Source of the DNA: Leptospiraceae bacterium
GTDB lineage: Bacteria > Spirochaetota > Leptospiria > Leptospirales > Leptospiraceae
Length of the DNA stretch: 64,000 bases
Assembly (NCBI GenBank): GCA_016708435.1
Contig: JADJFV010000007.1
Location: 62,001 to 126,000 of the forward strand
Direction: 5' to 3'
This document shows, piece after piece, positions 17,485-26,279 of this stretch. Both the position numbers and the translations under genes were made by a program. A model generated the notes under the pieces. The model did no database searches, was not told where the DNA came from, and saw only the letters and a list, made by a program, of their open reading frames with translations. How positions within the stretch are numbered: the stretch's first letter is position 1; every line of letters begins with the position of its first letter.

Positions 17485-18474
17485 TTACACTTTCCCAATC
17501 TTCTTGGAACGTTTACGAATGAGTCTTGGGATTGGCTCTACTACTTCGGTTACTTCGCCGCAGTTGGCGCATTTGCGGTTAATTTGGATTTTCCCTGGAT
17601 TGTCGTAATCAGGGGCTAATAAAGTTTTGCTTGTGATAAATTTAAGTGTTTCATATTTACATTTACTACACTGAATGACTTTGGGTATTGGAATTTCTTT
17701 ATTTACCTCATTGGAAAAGACTGCGGTGTAACGTTCGATTTGCACCTTCCCACAACTACAAAGCCAAACATCGTATTCGACTGATTTTACTTTTTGTTCT
17801 AGGATTTGTCCTTCGTCTAAATATTTCTCTTCTTCGGCTTTAGAAAGTAAACGCATTTCTTTTTTACATAGAGGACAAGTGCGAGGCTGACTACGAATAT
17901 CCGTTAGACTTTTTTCAAATTTCTTTTTATTATAACCAAACCAAAAATAAAGAGCACATACAATAAAAGGCGGTAAAAATGTAAACGGAAAGATAAGAGG
18001 AATAAAAGTATGAGCATAAGAAGTAAGAGCGGCTACAGGCAAAAAGACAGCGAGCATTCTATAAGTAAAATCAGTCTTCAATACAAATTGATATTTCTTC
18101 TCTGGATTTTTTATAAAAAAAGAAATTAGATTTTTTAGTGCAACTAGCAAAAGAAGAATTCCTAAAAATCCAAATGCAATTCCAATTTTAATTTTATCCC
18201 AATAACTTTTTTCTACTTTTTCGAGATAGGCAATTTTTTCTGAATAAAGTCGATTTTCCTCTTCGGTCAATACAATATCAGAACGATTTATATATTCTTG
18301 AAGAATAGTATCTAAAATCTTTTTTTCTTCAGAAGTCAATTCAGTGAATGGCTTGCCTTTATAATCATAACCAGCGCGAGAAGGATTTTGTTTTTCATCC
18401 CCCTCTTGGGCGAAACTGTTTAAACTAAAAAGAAGAACAAAAACGATAAAACTACGCTTAACTAGGTTTGTCAT
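17485..18474 (-). CDS. Membrane protein with TPM-associated-type zinc ribbons
   Basis: A 329-residue protein with a signal peptide (VKRSFIVFVLLFSLNSFAQ), a helical periplasmic segment, and two or three membrane helices ('GIAFGFLGILLLLVALKNL', 'MLAVFLPVAALTSYA', 'LIFPFTFLPPFIVCALYFW'). The C-terminal cytoplasmic region has three Cys pairs: 'CPLCKKEM', 'LCSCGKV' and 'CSKCKY', with a final 'CANCGEV'. This layout resembles the zinc-ribbon tails of some TPM-domain membrane proteins, but no TPM domain is seen. Its start codon abuts one copy of the direct repeat (18475-18519), so its promoter region lies inside that repeat. Function unknown. Confidence 0.7.
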   Translation of the reverse strand: MTNLVKRSFIVFVLLFSLNSFAQEGDEKQNPSRAGYDYKGKPFTELTSEEKKILDTILQEYINRSDIVLTEEENRLYSEKIAYLEKVEKSYWDKIKIGIAFGFLGILLLLVALKNLISFFIKNPEKKYQFVLKTDFTYRMLAVFLPVAALTSYAHTFIPLIFPFTFLPPFIVCALYFWFGYNKKKFEKSLTDIRSQPRTCPLCKKEMRLLSKAEEEKYLDEGQILEQKVKSVEYDVWLCSCGKVQIERYTAVFSNEVNKEIPIPKVIQCSKCKYETLKFITSKTLLAPDYDNPGKIQINRKCANCGEVTEVVEPIPRLIRKRSKKIGKV

Positions 18475-18519
18475 AGTTACATAGTAGAATAGAATGCTTT
18501 TTTTTTATAGCAGAAATCA
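18475..18519. repeat. Direct repeat, copy 1, flanking the sugar-acid operon
   Basis: A 45-nt sequence beginning AGTTACATAGTAGAAT and ending CAGAAATCA. It recurs in the same orientation at 26105-26148 with one internal substitution near the start, one T/C difference and a one-base change in the T-run. It forms the upstream region of the 17485-18474 gene. The two copies enclose the complete catabolic operon, as expected for integration endpoints. Confidence 0.85.
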
Positions 18520-18584
18520 GTAAAGCCGACCTGACAATGAATTTGAATCATAGCTTGTGAATACTATCCTGAGCTCGCTCAATG

Positions 18585-19364
18585 TCATCTACCTGCAGTA
18601 AATGCAGCTTTTAAAAGCATGATTCCTGAAAGTATGAGAAGACCAAAGATGATTTTTTTAAGTTTCTCTTTTGGAATTTTTTTATGAATCCAATTGCCGA
18701 TAAGAGCACCCGCAATTAAGGCCGGAGATGATATCAATACGATTTTCAAAATATCAAATGTCATAATCCCTCCGGAAATCATTCCTGCCATAATAGCAGT
18801 ATTATTAGTTGCAAAAAATGCGCTCAGGGTTCCCCTGAAAGTCGATGGAGCCAGATCTCTAAGAGTTCCATAGACTACTACCGGAGGACCGCTCGTTGAA
18901 AAAGCAGCTCCGAGAGCACCAGCGAAAAGACCAAAAGGATAGGGCAGCCAAGGACTATCAATCTTCGGAAGTTTGGGACCAAGAAGAGAATAGATAGAAT
19001 AAATAATCAAAAATATTCCAAGTCCCCCTTTCATAATAGTATCAGGAATATATTTTAATGCATACAATCCGAGCGGGATTCCGACAAAAGCTGATAGTAT
19101 CAATGAAATGGCGGATTTCCAATCAATAGATTTGTGATCTATATAAATGGCGTAAAGAGCCGTAATTGTTCCGACGGATACGCTAATAGGAGTTGCCACC
19201 TTCACCGGAATAAACATTGTTAAAAGAGGCATTGTGACTAAAGCCCCGCCGAAACCGGCTACGATTCCTACAAATGTATATAGAAACATTAAGCAAACTA
19301 CAATTATTAATGTCTCCAGCGAAAGTAAGGAACCATCGGGTAGGTTTATAGTTAAAAAATCCAT
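18585..19364 (-). CDS. TauE/SafE-family membrane permease
   Basis: A 259-residue polytopic inner-membrane protein with about seven to eight hydrophobic helices. The family hallmark 'GIVAGFGGALVTMPLLTMF' lies in the first half, and 'FGLFAGALGAAFSTSGPPVV' is the matching glycine-rich repeat in the second. TauE/SafE proteins move small organic or sulphur-containing anions, usually outward. It is the last gene of the sugar-acid operon, 15 nt after the dehydrogenase, so export of an acid intermediate or uptake of a related anion is plausible but unproven. Confidence 0.85.
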   Translation of the reverse strand: MDFLTINLPDGSLLSLETLIIVVCLMFLYTFVGIVAGFGGALVTMPLLTMFIPVKVATPISVSVGTITALYAIYIDHKSIDWKSAISLILSAFVGIPLGLYALKYIPDTIMKGGLGIFLIIYSIYSLLGPKLPKIDSPWLPYPFGLFAGALGAAFSTSGPPVVVYGTLRDLAPSTFRGTLSAFFATNNTAIMAGMISGGIMTFDILKIVLISSPALIAGALIGNWIHKKIPKEKLKKIIFGLLILSGIMLLKAAFTAGR

Positions 19365-19379
19365 TGAATCCTCTTTGAA

Positions 19380-20198
19380 TTAAAGAATTGAAAGTCCTGC
19401 ATCTACGATAAAGTTTTGACCCGTGCATCCCCTGCATTCATCCGAAGCCAAAAAGAGAGCGAGCTTAGCACAATCGGTCGCATCCAGTCTGAATTTCAAC
19501 ATCTGCAAATCAATGAATTGCTGACTTGCTTTTTCAAAGCCTTCTGGATTTCCTGCCCACATTTTGTCTTGTCTCTCTGTTCGGATTGCTCCGGGAACAA
19601 GGCTATTGACTCGAATATTTTTATCACCGAGCTCCCTCGCCATAGACCTAGTCATTCCATTAATCGCTCCTTTCGGAGTTGTATAACAAATCATATCGGG
19701 TCGTCCGCGCATCCAGGAAATAGAACCCATATTGATAATGCATCCCCCTCCATTTTTAATCATACCGGGAATCACTGCCTGAGCTGCAAAAAATTGATGT
19801 CTCAGATTCACTTGCATTTTCTCATCCCAATATTCCACTGTTACATCTTCAATCTTATGCCTGTCGTCTCTCGCTGCATTGTTTATCAAAACATCAATTT
19901 TCCCGAATTTCTTTTCAGTATTGGAAATGCATTCTTTCAATTGATCGATATTTCGCACATCGCAGAATTGAAACAAAAGATTAGGATAATCAGCTTTATC
20001 CTCTGGAAGCAGTTTTTCCGAAACAAAGCTTTCTGTCAGATTTCGGGCAGAGTCCTTATCAAAGTCGATGAAAGATACAATCGATCCCTGCTGCAAGAAT
20101 GCTTCTACAAAAGCAGCTCCAATTCCTGAGGCTCCCCCCGAAATAAAAATTACTTTGTTTTTTAAAGATTCGTAAATGGCAGTTTTATAATTTGTCAT
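19380..20198 (-). CDS. SDR sugar dehydrogenase, xylose 1-dehydrogenase-like
   Basis: A 272-residue short-chain dehydrogenase/reductase. The nucleotide-binding motif is 'ISGGASGIGAAF', the NNAG equivalent is 'LINNAARDDRHKIEDVT', and the active site comprises the Ser in 'INMGSISWMRG' and YTTPK as YxxxK. The stretch from 'DDRH' through 'YWDEKMQVNLRHQFFAAQAV' closely recalls the NAD-dependent D-xylose 1-dehydrogenase (XylB) of Caulobacter; this is recalled, not searched. It would oxidise an aldose to its lactone, the first step of the pathway encoded by the neighbouring lactonase, dehydratase and aldolase. The sugar could also be L-arabinose, D-galactose or a 6-deoxy sugar. Confidence 0.85.
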   Translation of the reverse strand: MTNYKTAIYESLKNKVIFISGGASGIGAAFVEAFLQQGSIVSFIDFDKDSARNLTESFVSEKLLPEDKADYPNLLFQFCDVRNIDQLKECISNTEKKFGKIDVLINNAARDDRHKIEDVTVEYWDEKMQVNLRHQFFAAQAVIPGMIKNGGGCIINMGSISWMRGRPDMICYTTPKGAINGMTRSMARELGDKNIRVNSLVPGAIRTERQDKMWAGNPEGFEKASQQFIDLQMLKFRLDATDCAKLALFLASDECRGCTGQNFIVDAGLSIL

Positions 20199-20211
20199 GG
20201 AGCACTCCTGT

Positions 20212-21078
20212 TTATGATTTGGATATTTTTTTTACAGTCTTGATAGTAGCAGAAAAATCTTCTTTGCCCAGTTTATCATTTACAGATAAATCATAAACCC
20301 TACGGACATTTTCAATTCCTGCAAATTTTAAATCAAGGGGAGACAGCAAATCAGATAGGCAGTGGATGTCCTTCTGCATATTTTCCAAGGAAAAAGCCGC
20401 ATTGAAATTTTTATCTTTTAAAGAGGGAAGCTTGCTAGTAAGATAAAAATTACTTGCTCCTCCGTAAGAAACCGCTTCTGCAAAATCATCGATGCCTATT
20501 CCGAATTCTTCTGCTACGGTAAGCATTTCGTTTACCCCATTTTGAATTTGTGCAACGAGTGCATTATGGCATAGTTTCATGACAAGCCCGCGCCCGTTTT
20601 CTCCTAGGTGAATTACATTAACGCCCATACATAAAAGTAGAGGTTTGATTTTCTCAAATACATCTTTATTTCCGCCTACATAGATTCCCAATTTTCCTTC
20701 TATTGCAGCAGGTCTGGATTTGACTACGGGACAATCTAGCATTACAGCACCTGTAAGAGCAACTTTCTTTGATAGTTCAATTGAAACATCAGGATCAATC
20801 GTGCTCATATCTGCAAGAATCTGTCCCGGTCGGGCTGTTTTTAGCAGTTCTTCATAAACCGATTTCACATGCTCGGATTTTGGAACCATCGTAAAAATTA
20901 CATCGCAGTCTTTCCCAATCTCTTCAGAAGATTCCCCTCTTTCTGCACCTGCCTCTGTCAAGAGCTGGACTTTCGCCTTATCAAAATCGAAAACCTTTAC
21001 AGGATGTCCGCTTTTTTTCACCAGATTCAAACTCATAGGTTCTCCCATTAAACCCAAACCAATAAATCCTATTTTCAT
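20212..21078 (-). CDS. Beta-hydroxyacid dehydrogenase (HIBADH / tartronate-semialdehyde reductase family)
   Basis: A 288-residue NAD(P)-dependent enzyme. The N-terminal signature is 'IGFIGLGLMGEPMSLNLVKK', the substrate motif is 'DCPVVKSRPAAIEGKLGIYV', the catalytic Lys lies in 'GRGLVMKLCHNAL', and the C-terminal helical domain includes 'FNAAFSLENMQKDI'. A longer frame opens at 21108, but AGGAGA 6 nt before ATG 21078 decides the start, directly after the lactonase stop. Members reduce 2-hydroxy-3-oxopropionate, glyoxylate or succinic semialdehyde. Here it could handle the aldehyde or oxidised product of the aldolase step; the exact substrate cannot be read. Confidence 0.85.
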   Translation of the reverse strand: MKIGFIGLGLMGEPMSLNLVKKSGHPVKVFDFDKAKVQLLTEAGAERGESSEEIGKDCDVIFTMVPKSEHVKSVYEELLKTARPGQILADMSTIDPDVSIELSKKVALTGAVMLDCPVVKSRPAAIEGKLGIYVGGNKDVFEKIKPLLLCMGVNVIHLGENGRGLVMKLCHNALVAQIQNGVNEMLTVAEEFGIGIDDFAEAVSYGGASNFYLTSKLPSLKDKNFNAAFSLENMQKDIHCLSDLLSPLDLKFAGIENVRRVYDLSVNDKLGKEDFSATIKTVKKISKS

Positions 21079-21079
21079 T

Positions 21080-21979
21080 CTATTTCTCCTTAAAAAAAGG
21101 CTCTTCACAGCCTGCTACATGCAACCGAACTGAAAATAAATTTCCAGATTGAGGGAATTCCCTTAGCTCTTCTTCGGTTCTATTTTCCCTGGAACTTGTT
21201 ATATATAAAGTTTTCAAATCATCTCCCCCAAAGCAAACCATTGTAGGCCAGTTCACGGGAAGTTTGATTTCATCGGATATCTTGCCGTCTGGAGAGATTC
21301 GTAAAACTCTTCCTCCTCCAAATTGAGCAGACCAATAATAACCCTCCCTATCAAAGGTGCCTCCGTCCGGTCGCCCTCCATAAAGTTGATTGGGTTGCGG
21401 TTTTTCAAATTTCATAAATACTTCTCTAGAGCCTGCAATTTCTCCCGTGGTCGTATCGAGTGGGTATCGATATAATATATGATTTGGAGTATCGGAATGG
21501 AACATCCATTTTCTATCAGGAGAAAAGGCAAGTCCATTGGAAACTAGAATATCACCTGCTTTGACTTCCAGATTTAGATTTGAATCAACTCTACAAAGCT
21601 TACCGTTTAAAAAATCTCTTGGCTCCCAAATTGTGCCGCACCAGAATCTCCCCCAGGGATCTACTTTGCCGTCATTGAATCTGCTATGTATCGGATCAGT
21701 AGGATTATCCGCAATTTTCTTTTCCATTTCTCCTGATGAATTGAGAAGATAGACCCCATTTCGCATTGCAGCTATAAAGCCTCCGTTCTCTCTGAGTCCT
21801 ATACATCCAATATGTTCTTGAACCTGGAAAACTGAATGCTTTCTAGTCTCGGGCTCGAATCTATGTATAGAGGGAGCAAGAATATCAACAAAATACAAAG
21901 CATTCTCTTTCTTCGACCAGATAGGACTTTCCCCGAGAACGGCACCGATTTCCAATTCGGTTTTCAATGAATAGCTCAC
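21080..21979 (-). CDS. SMP-30/gluconolactonase-family sugar lactonase
   Basis: A 299-residue six-bladed beta-propeller hydrolase. It shows the family's metal-binding pattern: Glu in 'LGESPIWSKK', Asn in 'HSRFNDGKVDPWGRFWCGT', Asn in 'ILVSNGLAFSPD', and Asp in 'GGRPDGGTFDREGYYW'. It should open the sugar lactone made by the SDR dehydrogenase to give the aldonic acid. The start abuts the aldolase stop (21980), so translation is probably coupled. Both the cleavage chemistry and the neighbours support this role; the sugar itself is not determined. Confidence 0.9.
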   Translation of the reverse strand: MSYSLKTELEIGAVLGESPIWSKKENALYFVDILAPSIHRFEPETRKHSVFQVQEHIGCIGLRENGGFIAAMRNGVYLLNSSGEMEKKIADNPTDPIHSRFNDGKVDPWGRFWCGTIWEPRDFLNGKLCRVDSNLNLEVKAGDILVSNGLAFSPDRKWMFHSDTPNHILYRYPLDTTTGEIAGSREVFMKFEKPQPNQLYGGRPDGGTFDREGYYWSAQFGGGRVLRISPDGKISDEIKLPVNWPTMVCFGGDDLKTLYITSSRENRTEEELREFPQSGNLFSVRLHVAGCEEPFFKEK

Positions 21980-22795
21980 CTAGTAAACTGCTCCGCCGGA
22001 AATTTTTTTATCTTCGTTTCTCACTGCCGAAATTTGCTCCTTGGCTCTCGCAATCATCATACTCATATCAGAAGCAATCGCTACAAAATCAAATCCCCAC
22101 TCTATGTATTTTTTTACTAGCTCTGGATTGCCCCCAACGATTCCGCAGGGCTTACCTAATTCATGGCATTTTTTAAGACCATCTTCCAAAGCCTTTTGAA
22201 CAGCAGGATCTGTGATTTCTCCAATATGATGCATATTCGCGGCAAGATCACCGGGTCCTATAAATAATGCATCAACACCTGGAACAGAGGCAATTTCTTT
22301 CATATTTTCCAATGCAGACGGAGTTTCCAATTGCAGCACTACACATATATTTTCATTGGCTACTTTAAAATAATCCGTATACTGTCCGAATCTACTTGCT
22401 CTATGAACAGCAGCCATTCCACGAATTCCTTGATTGCCGGAAGCAGGATAACGAGTCGAGTTGACTGCCTTCTCCGCCTCCTCTTTGGTTTGAATAAAAG
22501 GAAACATCAGACTATTAGCTCCGGCATCCATTATTCTTTTCACTGTCACAGGATCATTCCAGGGAATTCTAGTTAGAATTTCTTTCGTAGGAGTGCCTTC
22601 CAATGCCCTCATAATATCGATAGCATCTTTTATATCAATGGGAACATGCTCCATATCCATCACTAGAAAATCAAAACCCACAAAGCCCATTGCTTCTGCT
22701 ACACTCGCGCTTCCCGTCATCATCCAAGTTCCCAGAGGAACAGGTTTTCTACGCTCGGCAAACCATTCTTTAAATTTATTTTTCGGAGTATTCAT
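21980..22795 (-). CDS. HpcH/HpaI-family 2-keto-3-deoxy sugar-acid aldolase
   Basis: A 271-residue class II (metal-dependent) aldolase. Visible are 'GTWMMTGSASVAEAMG', the metal-site region 'DFLVMDMEHVPID', the arginine of 'LTRIPWND', 'PASGNQGIRGMA', 'CVVLQLETPSALEN' (metal Glu) and 'ALFIGPGDLAANM' (metal Asp). It is like the RhmA/GarL/HpaI group, which releases pyruvate and an aldehyde. In this operon it should cleave the 2-keto-3-deoxy acid from the dehydratase, giving a Dahms-type route to pyruvate plus glycolaldehyde or lactaldehyde. It follows the dehydratase by 15 nt. Confidence 0.9.
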   Translation of the reverse strand: MNTPKNKFKEWFAERRKPVPLGTWMMTGSASVAEAMGFVGFDFLVMDMEHVPIDIKDAIDIMRALEGTPTKEILTRIPWNDPVTVKRIMDAGANSLMFPFIQTKEEAEKAVNSTRYPASGNQGIRGMAAVHRASRFGQYTDYFKVANENICVVLQLETPSALENMKEIASVPGVDALFIGPGDLAANMHHIGEITDPAVQKALEDGLKKCHELGKPCGIVGGNPELVKKYIEWGFDFVAIASDMSMMIARAKEQISAVRNEDKKISGGAVY

Positions 22796-22809
22796 AGTTT
22801 TCCTTTTTA

Positions 22810-24559
22810 TTAGTAAATGCCCGGTTCCGGGGTAGGTTTATTTCCTTCGAGAAAATCAAAATCGCAACCTTTATCCGCCTGTGTTACATGTTGTTGATAA
22901 AGTGCCGTATAGGATCTGTCATATTTTTTATAAGCGGGTTTCCATTCTTTTTTTCTGATATTTAAAACTTCATCCGAAACTAGCATATTCAATGTTCCCG
23001 CTTCCATATCCAAATCGACCATATCGCCTGTTTTTAATAATGCTAGAGGTCCTCCGATAGCGGATTCAGGAGCAACATGTAATATACAAGACCCGTAATG
23101 GGTCCCGCTCATTCTGCTATCAGAAATTCGAACCATGTCTTTGATTCCTTTTGTTAATAGTTTTTTAGGAATAGGAAGATTTCCCCACTCAGGCATTCCG
23201 GGTGCACCAACAGGACCGGAATTACGGAGCACAAGAACCGAATCTTCTGTTACATCTAGATTCGGATCATCCAGTTGCGCCGCCATTTCTTCGGGACTAT
23301 CAAACACAATAGCAGGTCCTTTGTGTTTTCTAAATTTCGGATCTGCTGCACTTGATTTCATTACTGCTCCATTCGGACAGAGATTACCATGAAGAACAGT
23401 AAGAGTAGAGCCCTGTGACAACGGAACAACAGGATTATCCATGTCTCGTATCACATCGTCATCGTAACAGACTCTATCTTCTAATATCTCTTTCCAGGAA
23501 TTGACGGTTATTCCAGCGCAATCTAGATATAGATGGTCTTTAATTTTATTCATCAGAGAAAGAAGTCCTCCGGCAAAATAAAAATCATCCATGAGATGAA
23601 CACCGGAAGGAAATAGATTGGCTAAGACAGGAATTTTTTTGGCAGCCTCGCCCATCTCCTCTAAAGTTAAATTTATACCTGCTCGATTCGCCATTGCAAT
23701 TAAATGAATAGCGGCATTGGTAGAGCCTCCGAGAGCCAGATAAACTATCACACCATTCATAATATGTTCTTTTGTCAGCCAATTAGAAGGTTTTAAATCT
23801 TCCCAAACCATTTCGACAATTCTTTTTCCGCAATTGGAAGCCATTCGAACATGTCCCGAATCTGCTGCAGGAATGCTAGAAGAACCCGGAATACAAAAAC
23901 CCATTGCGTCTGCAATCGAAGTCATAGTAGAAGCTGTGCCCATAGTATTACAGGTTCCAAAACTTCGAGTCACTGCCCCTTCTAATTCAATCCAATCCTC
24001 TTTGTTAATTTTACCCAGCCGAAGTTCATCCCAATATTTTTTAGTATGCGTTCCGGCTCCTACTTACTCCATGCCACTTACCACTAGACATAGGTCCTGC
24101 TGGACAAAAAATAGTAGGAATATCCATACTCAAAGCACCCATTAATAATGCCGGAGTAGATTTATCGCATCCTCCCAAAAGAACAGCACCGTCAATAGGA
24201 TGAGAGCGAAGTAGCTCTTCTGTTTCCATTGCGAGAAAATTTCGGTAGAGCATAGTTGTAGGTTTTACGATTACCTCTCCAACAGATATGGCGGGCAATT
24301 CAACCGGAAATCCTCCCGCCGCCCAAACTCCCCGTTTTATAGACTCAGCTCTGTCTCTCAAATGAAAATGACAGGCACTGAGTTCACTCCAGGTATTGAT
24401 AATTCCTATAACCGGTTTTCCCATAAACTCTTCCCGATTAAATCCAGATTGCTGCGTTCTCTGCCTATGGGCAAATGCCCTGATCGTATCAGGAGCAAAC
24501 CATTTTTGGCTTCTGAGATCTTTTATATCTACCTTTTTTTTTGTATGAGCCATATTCAT
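22810..24559 (-). pseudogene. IlvD/EDD-family sugar-acid dehydratase, frameshifted
   Basis: Two frames together make one dehydratase of about 580 residues. The N-terminal part (24559 to about 24068) carries 'GIINTWSELSACHFHLRDRA' and the iron-sulphur Cys in 'LLGGCDKSTPA'. The C-terminal part (about 24060 to 22810) continues with 'GAGTHTKKYWDELRLGKI', 'SFGTCNTMGTASTM' (second cluster Cys), 'ALGGSTNAAIH' and 'MSGTHYGSCILHVAPESAIG'. The join at about 24056-24070 lacks two bases relative to an in-frame 'HGVKVGAG' reading. Without the shift it would be an intact arabonate/xylonate/galactonate-type dehydratase. ATG 24553 is an alternative start. Genuine decay and sequence error are both possible. 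Confidence 0.85.
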
Positions 24560-26064
24560 ATCCTTCTTATTATCTTTTCGTCGTATAATTTCTCATAAGG
24601 AAAACCAGTCAGCATTTCACATATTTTTTGGGTCTCTGGTTTTATATCTTTTTTGCTGCCACCATTTTTTAGTCTATCAATTTCATGCTTCAAAATCGAA
24701 TGATTTTGCGGAGTAACCCTGTATTTCATAGAAAAGATAATGGCGACAATATTAACAAGTATCGGAATAAGGATTAATAAATATTTAAATCCAGAAGCAG
24801 TAAAGGAGGACTGAGTTTTAATTTCTGGATTATATCCTATCATGTCAATGCTCATACCTACTAAGGGTAGAACTATCAGCCCCTGAGAAAATTTTCGAAA
24901 GAACGTCATAAAACCCGCATAAGTTCCTGCCCGATCTTTTGATGTGATGAGTTCGTCTACGTCTATTACTTCCGGTAGAATCGCAAACGGCATTACATTC
25001 CCAGCCGAAAAACCGATTCCAATGAAGGCAAAAAAAAGAGCTACTGTCAAAGGATTTGCATTTTCAGGAGTCAGAAAAAGAAGATTTAAAAAACCAAGGA
25101 TTGCAATGGATAATCCGATTCGAAATGTTTTTGCCTTACCGATTCTATTCGCAATATAAATATAAACCGCTACCACCAATACTTCCGAACCAAATAAGGC
25201 TGCGGTTGCAACCGGTTTTAGATCGGGGACTTTCAGGTAATGATTTAGATAAAAGAAAAGAAGAGAGTTGATAGCATCAAGTGAAATGAAGGCGAAGATA
25301 TACATTCCCAAATGCATTCTAAAAGATTTATTCAAAAGAGTTGTCAAGAAATTGTTTATGATTTCTTTGAAATTAAAATCCCTATGTGAATTTTTTTCCA
25401 AATCCTCTCGTTCAAATGTTCCCCAAAAAACAATTAGCCAGATGAAGGAATAAAAAATTCCAAAACATAACGCCATATAAAAATAACCATCATGCGGATT
25501 ATCAAATTTCTTTAAAATCATCGGAGCCACTACACCGGAGATTAAAGAAGCCAATTGGGAAAATGCCATTCTAAATCCTGAAAGATGAGAACGCATTTTA
25601 TAATCGGAAGTCATATCAGCATTGAGTGCAGAATACGGAGTAATGAGAACTGTATACACAGTATTGAAAAGCATGTAACTTAAAAGATAATAAAAAAATA
25701 CGATATAACCATTCGTAGTCTTTGAGAAAGGCACTATCCACATGGGTAAAATCGAAAGAGCGGCAGGCACCATACCGATTAAAAAATAAACTCTTCTTCG
25801 TCCATATTTAGAATTTGTATGATCCGAAATATATCCCATGATAGGATCTGTTATCGCATCCCAGACTCTTCCTAAACCGAAAACCAATCCTGCCTTTGTT
25901 GCCGAAAGACCAACAGTATTAGTCAGGAAATAAATCATATAAATCCCTATAAGAGTAAATGCCCCTCCTCCATATAGATCTCCGATTCCGTAGGCAAGGA
26001 GATTGTGAAATCTTACTTTGTTTTGCTGCGCCTTTGTATTTCTTGCGCTATCACTCATTTGCAT
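24556..26064 (-). CDS. GPH-family (MelB-like) sugar:cation symporter
   Basis: A roughly 502-residue, 12-helix inner-membrane transporter. The N-terminal half shows the glycoside-pentoside-hexuronide pattern 'GIGDLYGGGAFTLIGIYMIY', 'GRVWDAITDPIMGYISDHTN' with 'YGRRR' (MelB-like Asp pair and Arg loop), and 'YSALNADMTSDY'. The C-terminal half has 'ILPEVIDVDEL' and 'AGTYAGFMTFFRKFSQGL', typical of GPH proteins. The frame opens at 26079, but AGGGAG lies 4-5 nt before ATG 26064, so I use that start. It is the first gene of the sugar-acid operon and overlaps the dehydratase start by four bases. It should import the sugar or sugar acid. Confidence 0.9.
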   Translation of the reverse strand: MQMSDSARNTKAQQNKVRFHNLLAYGIGDLYGGGAFTLIGIYMIYFLTNTVGLSATKAGLVFGLGRVWDAITDPIMGYISDHTNSKYGRRRVYFLIGMVPAALSILPMWIVPFSKTTNGYIVFFYYLLSYMLFNTVYTVLITPYSALNADMTSDYKMRSHLSGFRMAFSQLASLISGVVAPMILKKFDNPHDGYFYMALCFGIFYSFIWLIVFWGTFEREDLEKNSHRDFNFKEIINNFLTTLLNKSFRMHLGMYIFAFISLDAINSLLFFYLNHYLKVPDLKPVATAALFGSEVLVVAVYIYIANRIGKAKTFRIGLSIAILGFLNLLFLTPENANPLTVALFFAFIGIGFSAGNVMPFAILPEVIDVDELITSKDRAGTYAGFMTFFRKFSQGLIVLPLVGMSIDMIGYNPEIKTQSSFTASGFKYLLILIPILVNIVAIIFSMKYRVTPQNHSILKHEIDRLKNGGSKKDIKPETQKICEMLTGFPYEKLYDEKIIRRI

Positions 26065-26104
26065 TGCACTCCCTACCATCCTAACTACCCATTGTATATA
26101 CGTT

Positions 26105-26148
26105 AGTTACATAGTAGAATGGAATGCTTTTTTTTACAGCAGAAATCA
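26105..26148. repeat. Direct repeat, copy 2, flanking the sugar-acid operon
   Basis: A 44-nt near-copy of 18475-18519 in the same orientation, sharing AGTTACATAGTAGAAT at the left and CAGAAATCA at the right. It lies just upstream of the GPH transporter gene, within 40-85 nt of its start, and marks the distal boundary of the operon. Next to it begins non-coding sequence leading to the 61-bp tandem repeat. Confidence 0.85.
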
Positions 26149-26279
26149 ATGTCATACTACCTTTCACTTAAGTAGTAAAGTTAGAGATCAATGCATCCTT
26201 CTAAAAAATTCCTCTGAACTCAGAACTCTAACTTAAAAATCATAATTATTTCTCGGAATTGAAAATATTTATACAAAGT

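Noticed and set aside
17322..17619. TTG 17321 as the start of the ABC ATPase, and a 74-aa plus-strand frame at 17395
   Set aside because: The TTG start removes conserved N-terminal sequence that is encoded upstream in the same frame; the plus-strand frame is antisense to the zinc-ribbon gene and has no support.
22331..22835. Plus-strand frames opposite the aldolase and dehydratase
   Set aside because: They are shadow frames of well-supported minus-strand enzymes.
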